Source: Embiotoca jacksoni
Lineage: Eukaryota > Chordata > Actinopteri > Embiotocidae
DNA length: 64,000 nucleotides
Direction of reading: 5' to 3'
NCBI GenBank assembly: GCA_022577435.1
Contig: JAKOON010000013.1
Coordinates: 18,122,012 to 18,186,011, forward strand
This document shows positions 41,566 to 53,600 of the stretch, in pieces. The translations under genes and the position numbers were made by a program. Below the pieces are notes generated by a model. That model was not told the DNA's origin, did no database searches, and was given only the letters and a program-made list of their open reading frames with translations. The stretch's first letter is position 1, and the number at the start of each line of letters is the position of its first letter.

Positions 41566-41973
41566 GCAAAAAGGATGAATAAAAAACTTGAGAGAATGTG
41601 AACAGTCAGATGTATGTAATAGTGCTCATAAAAACTAATACAGAATGCATGAAAAGCTCATTCATTAAGACTCTGGGAACAAAAGTCCCACAGCGTTTCA
41701 GCCTCGAGTGCTTCGTACGTCAGTCCAGCTTCCCCCCTCCATTTACTTATTTTGTTAGATCTTCAAAAGTTCTTCAGAGATTCTACAAGTACATTGAAGC
41801 AAAAATAGCTCAAAAAGAATCATCAATTTGAGAGTGATGGAACAGAGTAACAGAGCGTTTCACTGTATGGTAGTTTTATCTTATCAAAGTATCTCAGTGA
41901 TGTTTTCATTGTTGGGTCTTTAAGGTTCTCGCCACAGCCTAACCAACATCTCTTATTATATAAAAGGCACTCC

Positions 41974-42186
41974 TCAGCGCACCTCCTTGACAGACACCCT
42001 CTGAGTCTCATTTTCTATCTCACGCTCATTCAAACGCACCACGGCGAAGTCTTCCAGGACTCGATGGACTTCATCTAGGCGGAGACCTCTCCTCCCCCAT
42101 TTCATCTGCCGGTTTAGAAGCTTTAATTTGGGCTCTGACTGACTTCTTCTCCTCATCATCATACCAGACAGGTCCCCAGTGTCCAT
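41974..42186 (-). other. 70-codon ORF of coding-like composition (uncertain)
   Basis: Starting at the ATG at 42186, the frame encodes MDTGDLSGMMMRRRSQSEPK and continues, rich in Lys, Arg and Glu with no Cys, to KEVR and a stop. The stretch has more CpG than its surroundings. ATG sits four bases after AATGCAG, a possible acceptor without a good pyrimidine tract. I recognise no family. It could be an unannotated small coding exon, an alternative 5' exon of the receptor gene, or chance. Confidence 0.2.
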
Positions 42187-43224
42187 CACTCTGCATTATT
42201 ATTAGGCTGAGCTAGCAACATTGCTGCTTTAAATATACACCATGGGGAGAAAAATCTGCAGGCTTGCAAATACAGCAGTGATGACAGTGGAGTGGATGAT
42301 GAGGAGGAGTGAGAAGGCAAATCTTTAAAATGGAAGCCAGTAATGAGTATGAACATTCAATGTCTGTAGTGAAAACAGAAGAATGAAAAAATAGATATGA
42401 AAGACAACCAATCATGCATATACACATACATAATCAGACAATCAAATATTAATGTATCGATGGGTTTGATAAAGTCATGTGGTTTCAGGCCACTGAAAGA
42501 CTGAATCAATAGAGCAACCTCAGAAAATGTGGCCTCTTAGATGTGGAATACTGTAAAAACATAAATAGCTATATGTTGTTTATTCATTATATCTTAAAAA
42601 AAAAAATAATAAAAAAAAAAAAAAAAACATAACCTGTATATAAAATAAAGTAAAAGAGGACCAGCAATGGGAAAAGATTTGGAAATATTAAAGAACTTGT
42701 AAAACATAACTATAAAAACTCATTAAATTCAACATGTTAATGCCTCCCTGCAATAATCAAAATTAACGTATCTACTCTGCCTGGTTTCACTTCTCTGCCT
42801 GTAACATTGGAAATAAAGTGTGATGTTTAAGTTTGTTGAAAAGTCTTGCAATATAATATTTCTGTTGATGGAGCTCTGGGGTTACGCTGTGTCATCCTGA
42901 ATAAATAACACCAGCAGGTAATGAAATCCTTAATTCTGATGGTTCAGAACATATGAAACGATTTTTGGTGGACTGAGGATTTCTGTATGCTAAGAAGCTC
43001 TAACAACTCTGTCCTTCATGCTTCTTGCAACACAATATTTTCCTGAAACTAATGAACCCCAAAAACAATATATGAGTGTTTTTAGCATCCTCTATAGGAC
43101 CAACATGTCTTCAGACTGAAACAACAGCATAGCTCATTAGCCAAAATAACATGACTACAAGATAGTACCAGCGACAGGTGTACTGAATCTTTGTTGTCAT
43201 GGAAACGAAAAAAACACGTGATTA

Positions 43225-43300
43225 ATGTTGTGTCAGGGTTGGTTGTGTACCAAAACTACTTGGGGAAAGATCATGGTTTGGGTTCAAATTAGTATGAAAA
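43225..43300. repeat. Short dispersed repeat shared with 30.28 kb
   Basis: It contains AGATCATGGTTTGGGTT (43269-43285), identical to 30281-30297, after ACCAAAACTACTTGGGGAAA. It is non-coding and explains the overlapping frames at 43225-43544 only in part. Confidence 0.5.
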
Positions 43301-45581
43301 CTGGCCATACTCTATGGGCACGGCTGCGATGCTTTGCTCATAGAGCGTGGGCTGTTTGCATTCATCTGACCAGCGTGGGAATGTCACACCAGACACCAGA
43401 TATAAAAACATATTTTGTGAAATACAGAGATCTATCTGGCGGTGGTTGGTTGAATCGGTGTTGTGTGATCTCGTTTGGCTTCGGTGTAACGGACGTTCAT
43501 TTACCTGCACTGCTTTAACTTATGTTCAAATAAGTTGGCGTTGACTTTGTTTACACACAAGACATTAACAGCCTCTTGGAATGAAAGTCTTGTGTTTGAT
43601 CCATCCAACCACCAACACAGACTTTGTCACCCTTCAAACTAGGTCACCTGACTTCGTCCAATGCTTCCGTCATAATTACAACAGACATAAAAGGCCGCAA
43701 AAAAGGAAATGTTGGTCATATTAGCTGCTTGCATAGATAACCTATATGGCAGTGTTTTAAGGGAGGACAGTCTGTTTTTTTGCACTTTTACAAGTCACCA
43801 TAGATAGGTTGTTTTGGAGAATACTCTAATTTTATAGAAGGCAGCTGTTTGCAGATACTCATCAGTTGATGTCTAGTATGGGGAAATACTGACAAATAAA
43901 AAGGATTTGGACTCTTTCCCAAACCACTGCAACGTGCAGTATGTGACTGGCGGCCCCTCCAGACCACACCTTTGGTCTTTCTATCAAGTGTAATCTGTAA
44001 GCAAAGAAAAGCCTGAGGGAAACCAGTCTTTCAAAAGAAACATCAGGACGCTGTGACAGCACATGAATGGACAATACCAGAAGGACTTTGAGCCATCAGA
44101 TTGTATTACTGATGACACATGACACTGTGCCACTGAGTCAACGCAAAGTCCCATGAGACAAGAACCAGAAAGTGACACAGCTGCTGCTGCAATGAGCTGC
44201 AAACCAACCTGGAACGTCCAAAAATGTTGCTTTGAAAAAAACATAATCAAAAAGTGGGGTCAGAAGGTCTGCACCTGACATAACAGATGCGCTCCAAATG
44301 ACTGAGATGAATCAGCAGCCAGTGACACAAGGCTGTGCTCCCATTTAGCTTTACAGACCACAGAAAACAGTCAATAAGCAGGTAAAAAAACAAAAACAAG
44401 ACAGGGACGAATAATAAATACAGAGAAAACAAAACTGAAAACAAAGACAGTTCTGTCACATGTCTAATAAGACAACCCACTCCTGGTGTTCAATTTGGTG
44501 TTTGAAACTGCAGGTTTAAAAAAAAAAAATCAAAATCAAAAACCCTTCATCTCCTCCAGTGTCCATCTGAGAGGAAAACACCACTCTCAGCTTTGGAGTT
44601 TTGATGATAACAGAGAGCCTTTCCATTATCTCTACACAACTCTAGTTATGTAAATCTCATCCCTCCCGTGCCTTCTTGCAACTGCTGGCCTGCACTGAGA
44701 GCTGCATCTGAAAAGCAGCTGGCAGTTCGTACACCCTACGAGTGAACAAAAAGAATCTCCACCAATCAAGTGTGCCTCACAATCTGTGCTTATTCCGCTG
44801 ATTACAGGCATTATAATTGTGATAAATATAGTTTGAGAAATTAGAGGAGAACTCGGGGAAACTCACCATAAGGCTTCATGGAGCATTAGGAGGATTTTAA
44901 TTACAGTTTTTATCGTAGTGGAATCATAGCATTGCTGCCAGCATTTGTCTGTTGATTTAACAGCTTAACTGTTTTTATCTGATGCAGGGCTGTTGGGGAA
45001 ACATTGGCCAAAGTAGACATCATCGTTGATAAAAAAAAAATAAATAAAAAAAAAAACTGTATAATGCACAAGGTTAGTCTGGCTGGGAAATGGCCACAGG
45101 ATGTTTTTAACCCTGATAAATTCTGTATTTGTGCCTCCCAGTTCCTCCTGCTTCCCATGAATACACTGCACATTATCTTAAGGGTCTCCGCTGAATTCAT
45201 CCCTGACATTAACCTTCTTGGCACTTTTATAACTCTCATCCTTAAAATCTCCCATGTACCCAATTAAAGGTGGCAGTTTGCCTTATGAGTTGCACCACAG
45301 TTGGAATACTTCAGTGTGTCTTATTAAAAAAGAAAAAAAAGAAAGAGAGAGAGAGTCAGGGTACAATCTCCCCAAAATATTGCCCTGGGGGAAAAAAAAA
45401 TCAATCAACGATTAAGAGGCTTGTGTGGTTAAGCAAAAACGTGTTAACCTCCTCAACCCTCATGCACATCAAGGAAAAGAGAATCATCAACGCTCTGATG
45501 CACCAGCAGTTTACACGGGCAGAATTAACTGAAAGCAGCAGAATTCAGGAGGAAGACGCACACACGCACTGAGGCGCGTAT

Positions 45582-45582
<1 letters not shown>

Positions 45583-45612
<30 letters not shown>
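45583..45612. repeat. (AC)n microsatellite
   Basis: A 30-bp AC dinucleotide tract just downstream, in gene direction, of the candidate first exon. Flanking sequence is relatively CpG-rich. Confidence 0.95.
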
Positions 45613-45933
45613 TTTGGCAATTAAGTAACAACGACCAACATGAGCTTGTACTCGATGAGCAACCGCGGAGATTTTTTTTTTTAGAGTTTTGGATATTTTC
45701 CGACTACAGAAAAATATCCCTCCGTACATCAAAGTTATAATCGTCAGCGGACTTTAGTATCCAACCTGCCTGAGACCGCATGCTGCATTCAAAGTTGCGC
45801 TGGTTAGAGGAAGCGCACAAAAAGCAAGAAACATTTTCAACATTTTGAGCGCACCAAACATGGACAAGTGCCACAATCATGTTAAGCAAAAAAAAACAAA
45901 AAACAGATTACTGAAGTTAAATCTGAACTTTAC

Positions 45934-46200
45934 CTGTGTCTGCCGAAAACCGCGAACATGTCACATATGGCAGCGCATCCTCGAAATAACAGTCCGTAAT
46001 GTGAGTTTTCCCTCAGATCGCTGTTGCTGCAACCACGACTTCCATCCAGTGTTGTTTTTTTAGAGACAGCACCTGCTGATCCGCATGCATATGCCCGCAC
46101 AAACAACTGGTTGTGTTCTGTCAGCGGATTGCCATTAACCACTATGGGCTGGACGCGATGCTGCGCAATGACGCACGCCATGAACGCGCAGCTGATTTGG
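45934..46200 (-). promoter_or_regulatory. Candidate CpG-rich promoter and first non-coding exon of the gabrp-like gene
   Basis: The minus strand has a consensus donor, CACAG|GTAAAG, at 45934/45933. The roughly 270 bp upstream of it contain about 18 CpG dinucleotides by my count, in a window that is otherwise AT-rich and CpG-poor. CpG enrichment continues into the intron to about 45.55 kb. The site is in the right place and orientation to supply the missing first exon, 11.2 kb upstream of the start-codon exon. The transcription start cannot be fixed, and 46200 is an approximate limit. An unrelated transcript using this donor is possible. Confidence 0.45.
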
Positions 46201-46269
46201 AGTTTCCAAAGCTGCCCAAGATGAATCCCAGAAAACCTCTCATGATGCTGACTGCTGGGTGTCACCCTT

Positions 46270-47720
46270 CTATTACAATAAAAGGGGGGGAAATTATATC
46301 TATTGCTACAACTAAAACCTTAGAGCTGTATGGTTTTCTTTCTGTCTTTTATCCCTCCTTCACATTAAAAGCAGGATACATAATAGAATCTATACTGACA
46401 CAAAACACAACTATATTATCATCCCCATCTCTATTCTGGTACTTTGAAGAAATCAAGTGACAATAATCGTGTCAGTGCACATTTAACGCTTCGCAGCAGC
46501 ACTTACAGCTATTATACTTTCTAATCAGCCTCACACAAAGAAAAATAGGTTGCTTAAACATTCAGAAAAGAAGGCTCATGGGCTACAAGTCAGGATGGGG
46601 TACCTTGTGGCAAGGTGTTGGGCTCTGATGGATGGGGCTTGACAACCATCCCCAGGCCTCACCTCTTCGTCTCTGCGTGGGCGTACAAGCAACACTTCCA
46701 TCCATAACGCCCCAAAGGGAGTGAGGGGCAGTCAGTCAGGCAGCAACTGATCCGATCTTTGCTCACATGTGTGCCATAACTGTTGGAGCTCAGTCAGTGT
46801 ATGGTAGAACAGAAGAGTGCCTTAGTGGTTGTAAAAAGACCACCATCCAAGCAATAGACGGTTAAGTCCCTCTGTTGGCAAACAGCCATTCAGCTACATG
46901 GCTGACAATACATGCAGGACAATGAATCCCTTTCATCCATGTTTGTTATGTTTCCACCTCCGGGAGTCTGCTTTGGAGCTGACTCTGACTTCTGACCTTA
47001 CTGTGATGGGGGGGAAAGCAAAGAGAGGACTATCCCTATGGGGATCATTAAAACTGAATCTAGCTTTAACCCTTACATTTCACTGTATTTCAATGAGAGT
47101 TCAAGAACAGAACACCAGGAAAAACAAATATTATCCAAATGTCTTGTGACTTTCAAAGAGTTTTGGGATCAGTTAAAACAACAACATAGGAACATATTAA
47201 GAAAAAAAGAAGGTAGTGATATTCTTGCAACCTTATTCACCCTTATTCATTCTTTATTCACTTACACTTAGTTGCTGGGGGGTGCTAAAAAATATAAAGG
47301 TCAAAGTCTTGCAACCTTGTGGCTCATACCCTTTAAATGTGACACTTTCTTTTATTAAAATGTTGGCCCTGCACTTTTGTTATGTCTCATCCTGCTTGGT
47401 ATTCTAGTTCTTATGATAAATGCAAAAAGCAGAACGAGGTCATTTTTCCACAAGCACAGATAAGGGAGAAATTGTGGTAAAAAATAAATATACTGTAGCA
47501 TATCATTATAAATTACATGTGCACAATTTCTATGACGATAATCTCCCTGTATATTGCTTGAAATATACCCATCCATTAATATAAAACCAGTCAACAAATG
47601 AATAAAATCCACGTCAGATTAACAAAACAAATCTCTTCCTTTGTGCTCTCTGTAGTGTTACCACCTGCAATAAGACTGTACAATAACTCACCTCTGGCAA
47701 AATCCATCACAGAACAATAA
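46270..47720. other. Upstream flank, no recognised features
   Basis: Sequence beyond the candidate promoter. A GC-richer patch at 46.58-46.88 kb has no recognisable coding or repeat identity. Confidence 0.5.
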
Positions 47721-47725
47721 CACTG

Positions 47726-47863
47726 TTGATTGTGTTTCTTGGTTTGTTTGAATATATATAGATATATACTGTACTGTGTATATATATATATATGTTGACT
47801 GTGTTTCTTGGTTTGTTTGTATATAATATATATAGATATATACTGTACTGTATATACTGTATA
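47726..47863. repeat. Two-unit tandem duplication (about 69-bp period)
   Basis: TTGATTGTGTTTCTTGGTTT (from 47726) and TTGACTGTGTTTCTTGGTTT (from 47795) head two similar units, each followed by a TATATAGATATATACTGTAC block. The period is 69 bp. Sequence after the second unit runs into the LINE tail. Confidence 0.8.
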
Positions 47864-47864
47864 T

Positions 47865-48062
47865 ACTGTGCATTTTATATTTTATATTTTGTACTGCTAT
47901 TTACTGCTATTTTATTGCTTTTCTATTATTCTATTCTATTATATTCTATTATTTTATCCTATTATTTCTATTAATATCTTATTGCTTCTGTATGCTGCTG
48001 TAGCGAAAAAATTTCCCCTCGGGGATTAATAAAGTAACTACCTAACCTAACCTAACCTAACC
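47865..48062 (+). mobile_element. LINE 3' end with (CCTAA)n tail
   Basis: A CTATT-rich stretch leads to GCTGCTGTAGCGAAAAAATT, TCCCCTCGGGGATTAATAAA and then CCTAA repeats at about 48038-48062. The FWD motif (TTTCCCC...GGGATTAATAAAGTA) is the standard 3' end of Rex/L2-type LINEs in fish genomes. It is 5'-truncated with no coding part. Confidence 0.65.
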
Positions 48063-48064
48063 TG

Positions 48065-49950
48065 CCCTGTCTTGCTGTCCTTGCAGTGTATTACACACCT
48101 AATATCTTGGGAATATCCTTGTATTGCCACAATTGGGACCCTCCCCTTGTAATCCTTTATGTATGTGAAGAGCAGGGGACAGGTGAGAACTCGAAAGCCA
48201 TGCAGCTCACCACTTTTCTCCTCTCACTGACAGGCGCGCTTGTGATGAATCTCCCCCTTATATATCTCCCTGTCACATTTGAATCCTGCCAGGGTATTTC
48301 ACCGCTTCCACCTCACCCCTCATTCATCTGCTGCTGCTGCCACTTCCAACAAAACCGTTTCATCCAGGGTTATGTGGCCATGTGCATGTTGTATGCATGA
48401 TTTATGTGTGCTGAGTGGCAGCACTTAGACCCGGGCCATCAGAAAAGACCAGAGGTGCACCCTCAAAACCAAAGCTTTCATGTTCCTGACCTCTAATAAA
48501 GGTCATGTGATTGATGCATTTGTCATATAGAGTGAGTTACATGTCGCTGTATGCCGATCTGATGAAGATATTCACATTTTTCGAGCATGGTAAGTGTTTG
48601 GCAGCAGGAGGTGCTCAGCTGGCACTCAGACATCGCAGAGTCGTGCCTTTATCTTGTCCAGTCATTTAACATTTGACCACAGTAGCTATTGTATGTTTTT
48701 TGTTGCTGGGATATTAGAATGGCCTATGCATTATGCAACATTTCAACAACTACAATTCATCTATTTCTAATAAAAGAGGCTTCAATCAGTTACAAGGTGA
48801 CCTTGCTCCCTTCAACTGGGAGACGGATTTCAGTGGAAAGCCTCAGAAATCGCTCTTTCACAATTTATGGCACCGCCACAGAGTCTTCAACCATAGATTC
48901 TACCTTGGACTTCGAAAGGTGAAGCTCTATATCTATACTGCAACAATTTCTCTACCATTAAAAGATATTACAATTATTTTATAATATTTATATCATATTA
49001 TTATAATGATTAAGCAGCTAAAATATATCCTGTCCCAAGGAATATTAAATTAAATTACATTGAATTGAATTGAATTAAATGAAAATAAATTGATAATAAT
49101 AATGTGAGCAGCATGGGTATACAGCCATATGGAATCCCAAAGGATTCAAAATAAAATCAATAAATAAAAAAAAAGACATTATGAAATAATGAAACTATTC
49201 AATAAATAAAATAATAAGCAAAATATATGAATGACCCATCAGTTCAAATAATTGATATAATTAAAACACATCTCATCCTGTGAAAATGAAGATCATTATT
49301 TTTAATAATCACTGAATTTGTATTTAATCATAGACATTTTTATATTAAAATATTATTAAAGATCTACTCCTGTTTCATGTTGGCATACATATACCACGTT
49401 TCATGACAGCAATGTCAACTATCATTGCCCTCCTAATCACTCAGCCAATCACATGTCCCCTGACGTTTCAGCAAGCGGTCTCAACAACTGCTGCCAAATT
49501 TAGACAGTTAGCTCCTGTTAACTGGAGCAATGACAGTGCCAGACTACACTGCTGTAAATAAGCACAGTACACAGACACAGCCTTCATTGCTTTTAGTTTA
49601 TGTGTATGTGTGTGGATATTTACAGCAGCAGGTGGATAGATGATTCAGAATTACTCTGGCATTGTTGTTGTTGTGGCTAACTGGCTAGTTCTGGTATTCG
49701 TTGCTGCTGGCAGAGGGTGTCTGACTTTCTGAAAGGTGACAGGGCGGTAACAACACCACAAAAAGGCTCATTACGATATCAAAAGTGGCATGAAAAAAAG
49801 GGGCTTAGCGGAAAATGCCATGATGAAATAAAGTGTTTTGAATTTTGAAAATCTCAATCTTCTTTTAATTTCACACATTGTATTTACATGCTGGCTTACA
49901 AATAGTTATTTGTATAGTGAACACTTTGGGCCTCCATGCAATCATATGCT
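48065..49950. other. Flanking sequence with no recognised features
   Basis: AT-rich sequence with A- and TAA-rich low-complexity patches near 49.03-49.36 kb. No gene or classified repeat is supported. Confidence 0.5.
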
Positions 49951-49958
49951 TTTTAGGC

Positions 49959-50595
49959 CAGGGATCTTCAACATGCTCGTGAGCTACCTGTTTCTGAATA
50001 GCTCACAGAGTGCAAACAATATCCAGTGTTCCCATACATAGACTTACTTGGGCAGACCGCACAGGTATTCTGACAACGGTCCAAGTATATTTGGTGATCA
50101 GTTTCAGCATCTCCTTCACCTGTGTTTGCTCTGCACCGTGTCAGTTTAACGCAGGGGGACAGGAAGGGTTAAGCTCCGTCCACAGTGAAACACGGAGATC
50201 ACAGAACACGTTTAGACTGGCAACGTGCCTGCTAAACACAGCAGAGACTCTCACACTGAGCTGAAAAGAAACAGGTGCTCATAAATTACCTAAATAAAAT
50301 AAATACAATAACTTTGGCTGGACCGCAAGAGCTATAAAGCCAGTGTCTGTCACTGAATGAGAGAGTGAGTGAGACATCAAAGTCACACTGCTAGTTGGCT
50401 GAATGGCGCGACTTTTCAAATTAAAAGCATACAGAAAAAAGCATGCACATGCTGTTGAATTTAAGCTGTTGTGAAATGTGTCTGTTGAACATAAATCAGT
50501 TAATGTTCACATAAAATAATCTTATTTAGCTGGTTTGGGTGGAGCTCAGCTGTGTGGACACTTTCAGCGCTCAGGAAAAACAGTCGGAGACCCCG
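49959..50595. mobile_element. Non-autonomous hAT-type element (637 bp) with partly preserved 8-bp duplication
   Basis: The left end CAGGGATCTTCAACATGCTC (followed by GTGAGCTACC) is hAT-like. The right end AACAGTCGGAGACCCCG is its rough inverted counterpart. Flanks TTTTAGGC (49951-49958) and TTATAGTC (50596-50603) agree at 6 of 8 bases, as expected for an aged 8-bp hAT target duplication. The interior has no intact transposase. Confidence 0.5.
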
Positions 50596-50603
50596 TTATA
50601 GTC

Positions 50604-53600
50604 TATAATCAACCAATATGCAGTGTGGAAAAAGTGTTTAATTAACACCATGTAGCCTTTTCAAGGTGTTCCAACACTGATTCTTTATAATGAAACAAGA
50701 CTACAATTTGCTTCATTTAGCCGTCAGTCATACCTACTAGAGTTACTGTCAGTTTGGAGCCCGTAACTGGCAGCTCATATAAAGCACCACATTAAACTTT
50801 AACAAAGACCAATCATTATATGCCCACTGTTTGGTTTGCACCATGGAAACTAGACAAACATTTTTTTGTCTAGGAACATGCAGTCAAAATGTTTTCTGAA
50901 AAAAAAGATGATGCATCCTGATACATTTGGGGGGAATCCTGTTATTGGATATCGTGTCCATGAAGCTTCTTATATTTTACCATTCAAGCTTTTTCATTCT
51001 CATTACGTTGGGCCTTCTTAAAGAAATCTTATGCTATCAGAGTGGCAATATGTCTGGCTTCAGAGGAGCGATACTGCGCACCCTCATTAGACAGATGCGG
51101 TTGCCAGGGGGGACTGGGGTATCTGGGGTAAACTGTTAGTGGCGTCCTTGCTTTCCTTTCACAGGAACAGATGTCAGAAGGAACGAGACTGCTTTGTCAT
51201 TCCACCTGAGGTTTCCATCCTTTCATTTTTCTGGTGCTCTGGTATGAAATTGTTTTTTGCGTGCAGTGTTGCCTGACACCGGCACCATGAGGACTGGAAT
51301 ATCCCAATAGAATGATGTGTCACAAACATCCTTGCTACATTAATGAATAAATCAAAAAAGAAATGCATGTTGCAACGGTGTGTCATTAGCAGAGAGCGTA
51401 ATTACGGAGCTAAAAAATGGTGTTGATTTGCGGCTAAGTAATGTTACCCTATGCATGTCATTTGTTTTGCATAGCTAGAGGGGATCTTGGGCCATTATAA
51501 CTATGTGCAGCAAGTCTACTAAATAGGTAAATAAGAGCGAGATCATTCTTATAAAAAGTTACTCAAAGGCACAACCATTTTCAAGTGCTGGTGAAGGAGG
51601 TTGGAGCAGGCCATGTATAATTGGATCTCACAACACATTCTCCTGTTTCCTTCCCCTTCTCCCTTCCCGTGACATCCTTTATCTCTCACTCCTCTCTGTA
51701 AATATTTTCTCAATTTTATCCCTCGCTCATTCAACCCCGCTCTCTATCTTTGTCTTTTTCCCTCTGTCGATCTCTCTGCCTTTGTTTTACTCACAGACGT
51801 ATGCCCACACACACTCAGGAAAAGCTTGGCATTGCTTTTTGGGCAGAAAGAGAATCCAGGCATATTCAGACTGTGCAAGTAAATCAAATGTAAGGATTTG
51901 CTACTAATAGACACATTTGTGTAGAGGGGGTAAAAAAACAAACTCGCTTTCATCTTTCAAAAGTGACATTCCTTTTATCTAATTTCCTGTCACAATAGCC
52001 TCGAGGGTCATCTGTCAGTCTGCTGGTTTGTTAATTTTATAGTCTGAATGTTATCTTCAAACCATATTTAAATCAAGTCGTGATAAAACTGTAGTTTGAC
52101 AAAGCCACGAATATTTAACCTGGCACACACTGGAAACCGAAAGTTAAAAAGAAAAAAGAAAAAGATGAGAGCAAATATTACACCTACAATGGGATGATGC
52201 CTGAATTATTGAATTTAAATGCGCTTCGGTGAGTCATCCAAGTCCACTGGAGACCATCCCACCTAGAGTACTCACACCTTCAGTGTGGTTTTCTCTCCTC
52301 CAAAATATTGTAGAGTAGAATTGCTTCACCTAAAGCACCAAAACAAAATCACAAGGATTCACAAGTAGTGTTAGAGTTAGCGACTCGTCCCCATGGATAA
52401 TAAATTGTGTCACTGCTGACAAAATGGAGTAAATGTAATCCCATCTGATGCAATTCCTCTTGAGGATTATGTTGTTTTTTTCTGGTGTTCACACTGGTTA
52501 AGAATGCATTGAAAATGGATGGATGTGATTTTCAGCTCGGGCAATGGTTTGTTTCATTTTTTCATGTTTGTCTTTCTAAGCTTGCAGTTCAGTAACCACC
52601 TTCTCTGCATCAAATTAAAACACTGCTGTGTTGTTTCCTGCAGTCTGTTCACCAGCAACACCTACAACATCTTGAAACATATGTGCATCTTCAGAGGCCA
52701 AAACAAGCGTCGTGCCGCAAAGCATGGAGACCAAACAACACAGAAAAAACAAAATGATGGAAAGGTTACCATTGCACTTATACTAACATTATTGTGGATC
52801 GTACAGCTCGGGATATTTCTCGACCTTGACAGCTAGTTTCTTTTCATTCATCGTGAGATGTGAAGAAGTTGAGCTGCGACAGCAGCAGAGAAGATTAACT
52901 GCAACGGAAGCTGCTAAGTACAAAAAAAGCCTTTAATTTAAGGGTAAAAACAAATGCCTTTTTTTTCAGGCACGGAAATAAGATCGTAGGAGAAGTGTTG
53001 TAGAGCAGAATTTAAGAGTAATGGCTCTTTATACTGAGCTTGTATCGTCTGGTGTTGACATATTATCTTGTTCAATACATTTCATAAGCTGCAGAATTGT
53101 GAAAAATTCTGAGTAAGAAAAAAACATTCTTTATTTGTTCATTTTGTCACTGACATGTTGAATGTGTGAACATGCACATCAACATGCTGATACTCCACAG
53201 TTTACACACCCTATATATTATCTTCAACGACCTCATATCCTGCTCGCAGATAAATCGTTTACAGGGACAATATTGGTAAGTGCACTGCCACTGTGCTTGT
53301 GTTGTTTGACAAATAGACCAATTAAACACAATAATATACAGAGGAAAATCAGCATTTTGCTGCCGGTCCGTGTACATTTATGTTTTGTTTCTATGGTAAC
53401 ATTCTGATAACTCTGCGTGTCGACGTCTACGGGGAAATTGATGAAGAGGATATGGAGATGCCTTTCGTACAACATTGCTCACCTCTGATCTTGAAGACAC
53501 TGGAGTTCAAATATAAACACCATCAACGAGGAGCAAATCTCAGCAGGATGAAGCCGGCGCCAGCTCCACGGGGCAGTTCCAGTTTGCCGTACCTGCTCTT

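Larger units (their letters stand above)
34754..45933 (-). other. Putative 11.2-kb 5' UTR intron of the gabrp-like gene
   Basis: The stretch from the acceptor of the start-codon exon (34755-34754) back to the candidate donor at 45933. Besides the repeats listed separately it holds mostly unique AT-rich sequence. At 35723-35733 there is GGTTTGAATCC, resembling a tRNA B-box, inside a stretch that looks like a degraded SINE head. A GC-richer ORF lies at 41974-42186. The intron call depends on the candidate first exon being real. Confidence 0.45.

Noticed and set aside
50404..50480. Short frame MARLFKLKAYRKKHAH as a possible transposase start
   Set aside because: It is inside the hAT element but stops after about 25 codons and matches nothing I recognise.
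52519..52836. 105-codon frame with hydrophobic ends
   Set aside because: AT-rich sequence gives Phe/Leu-rich frames by chance; no domain or splice support.
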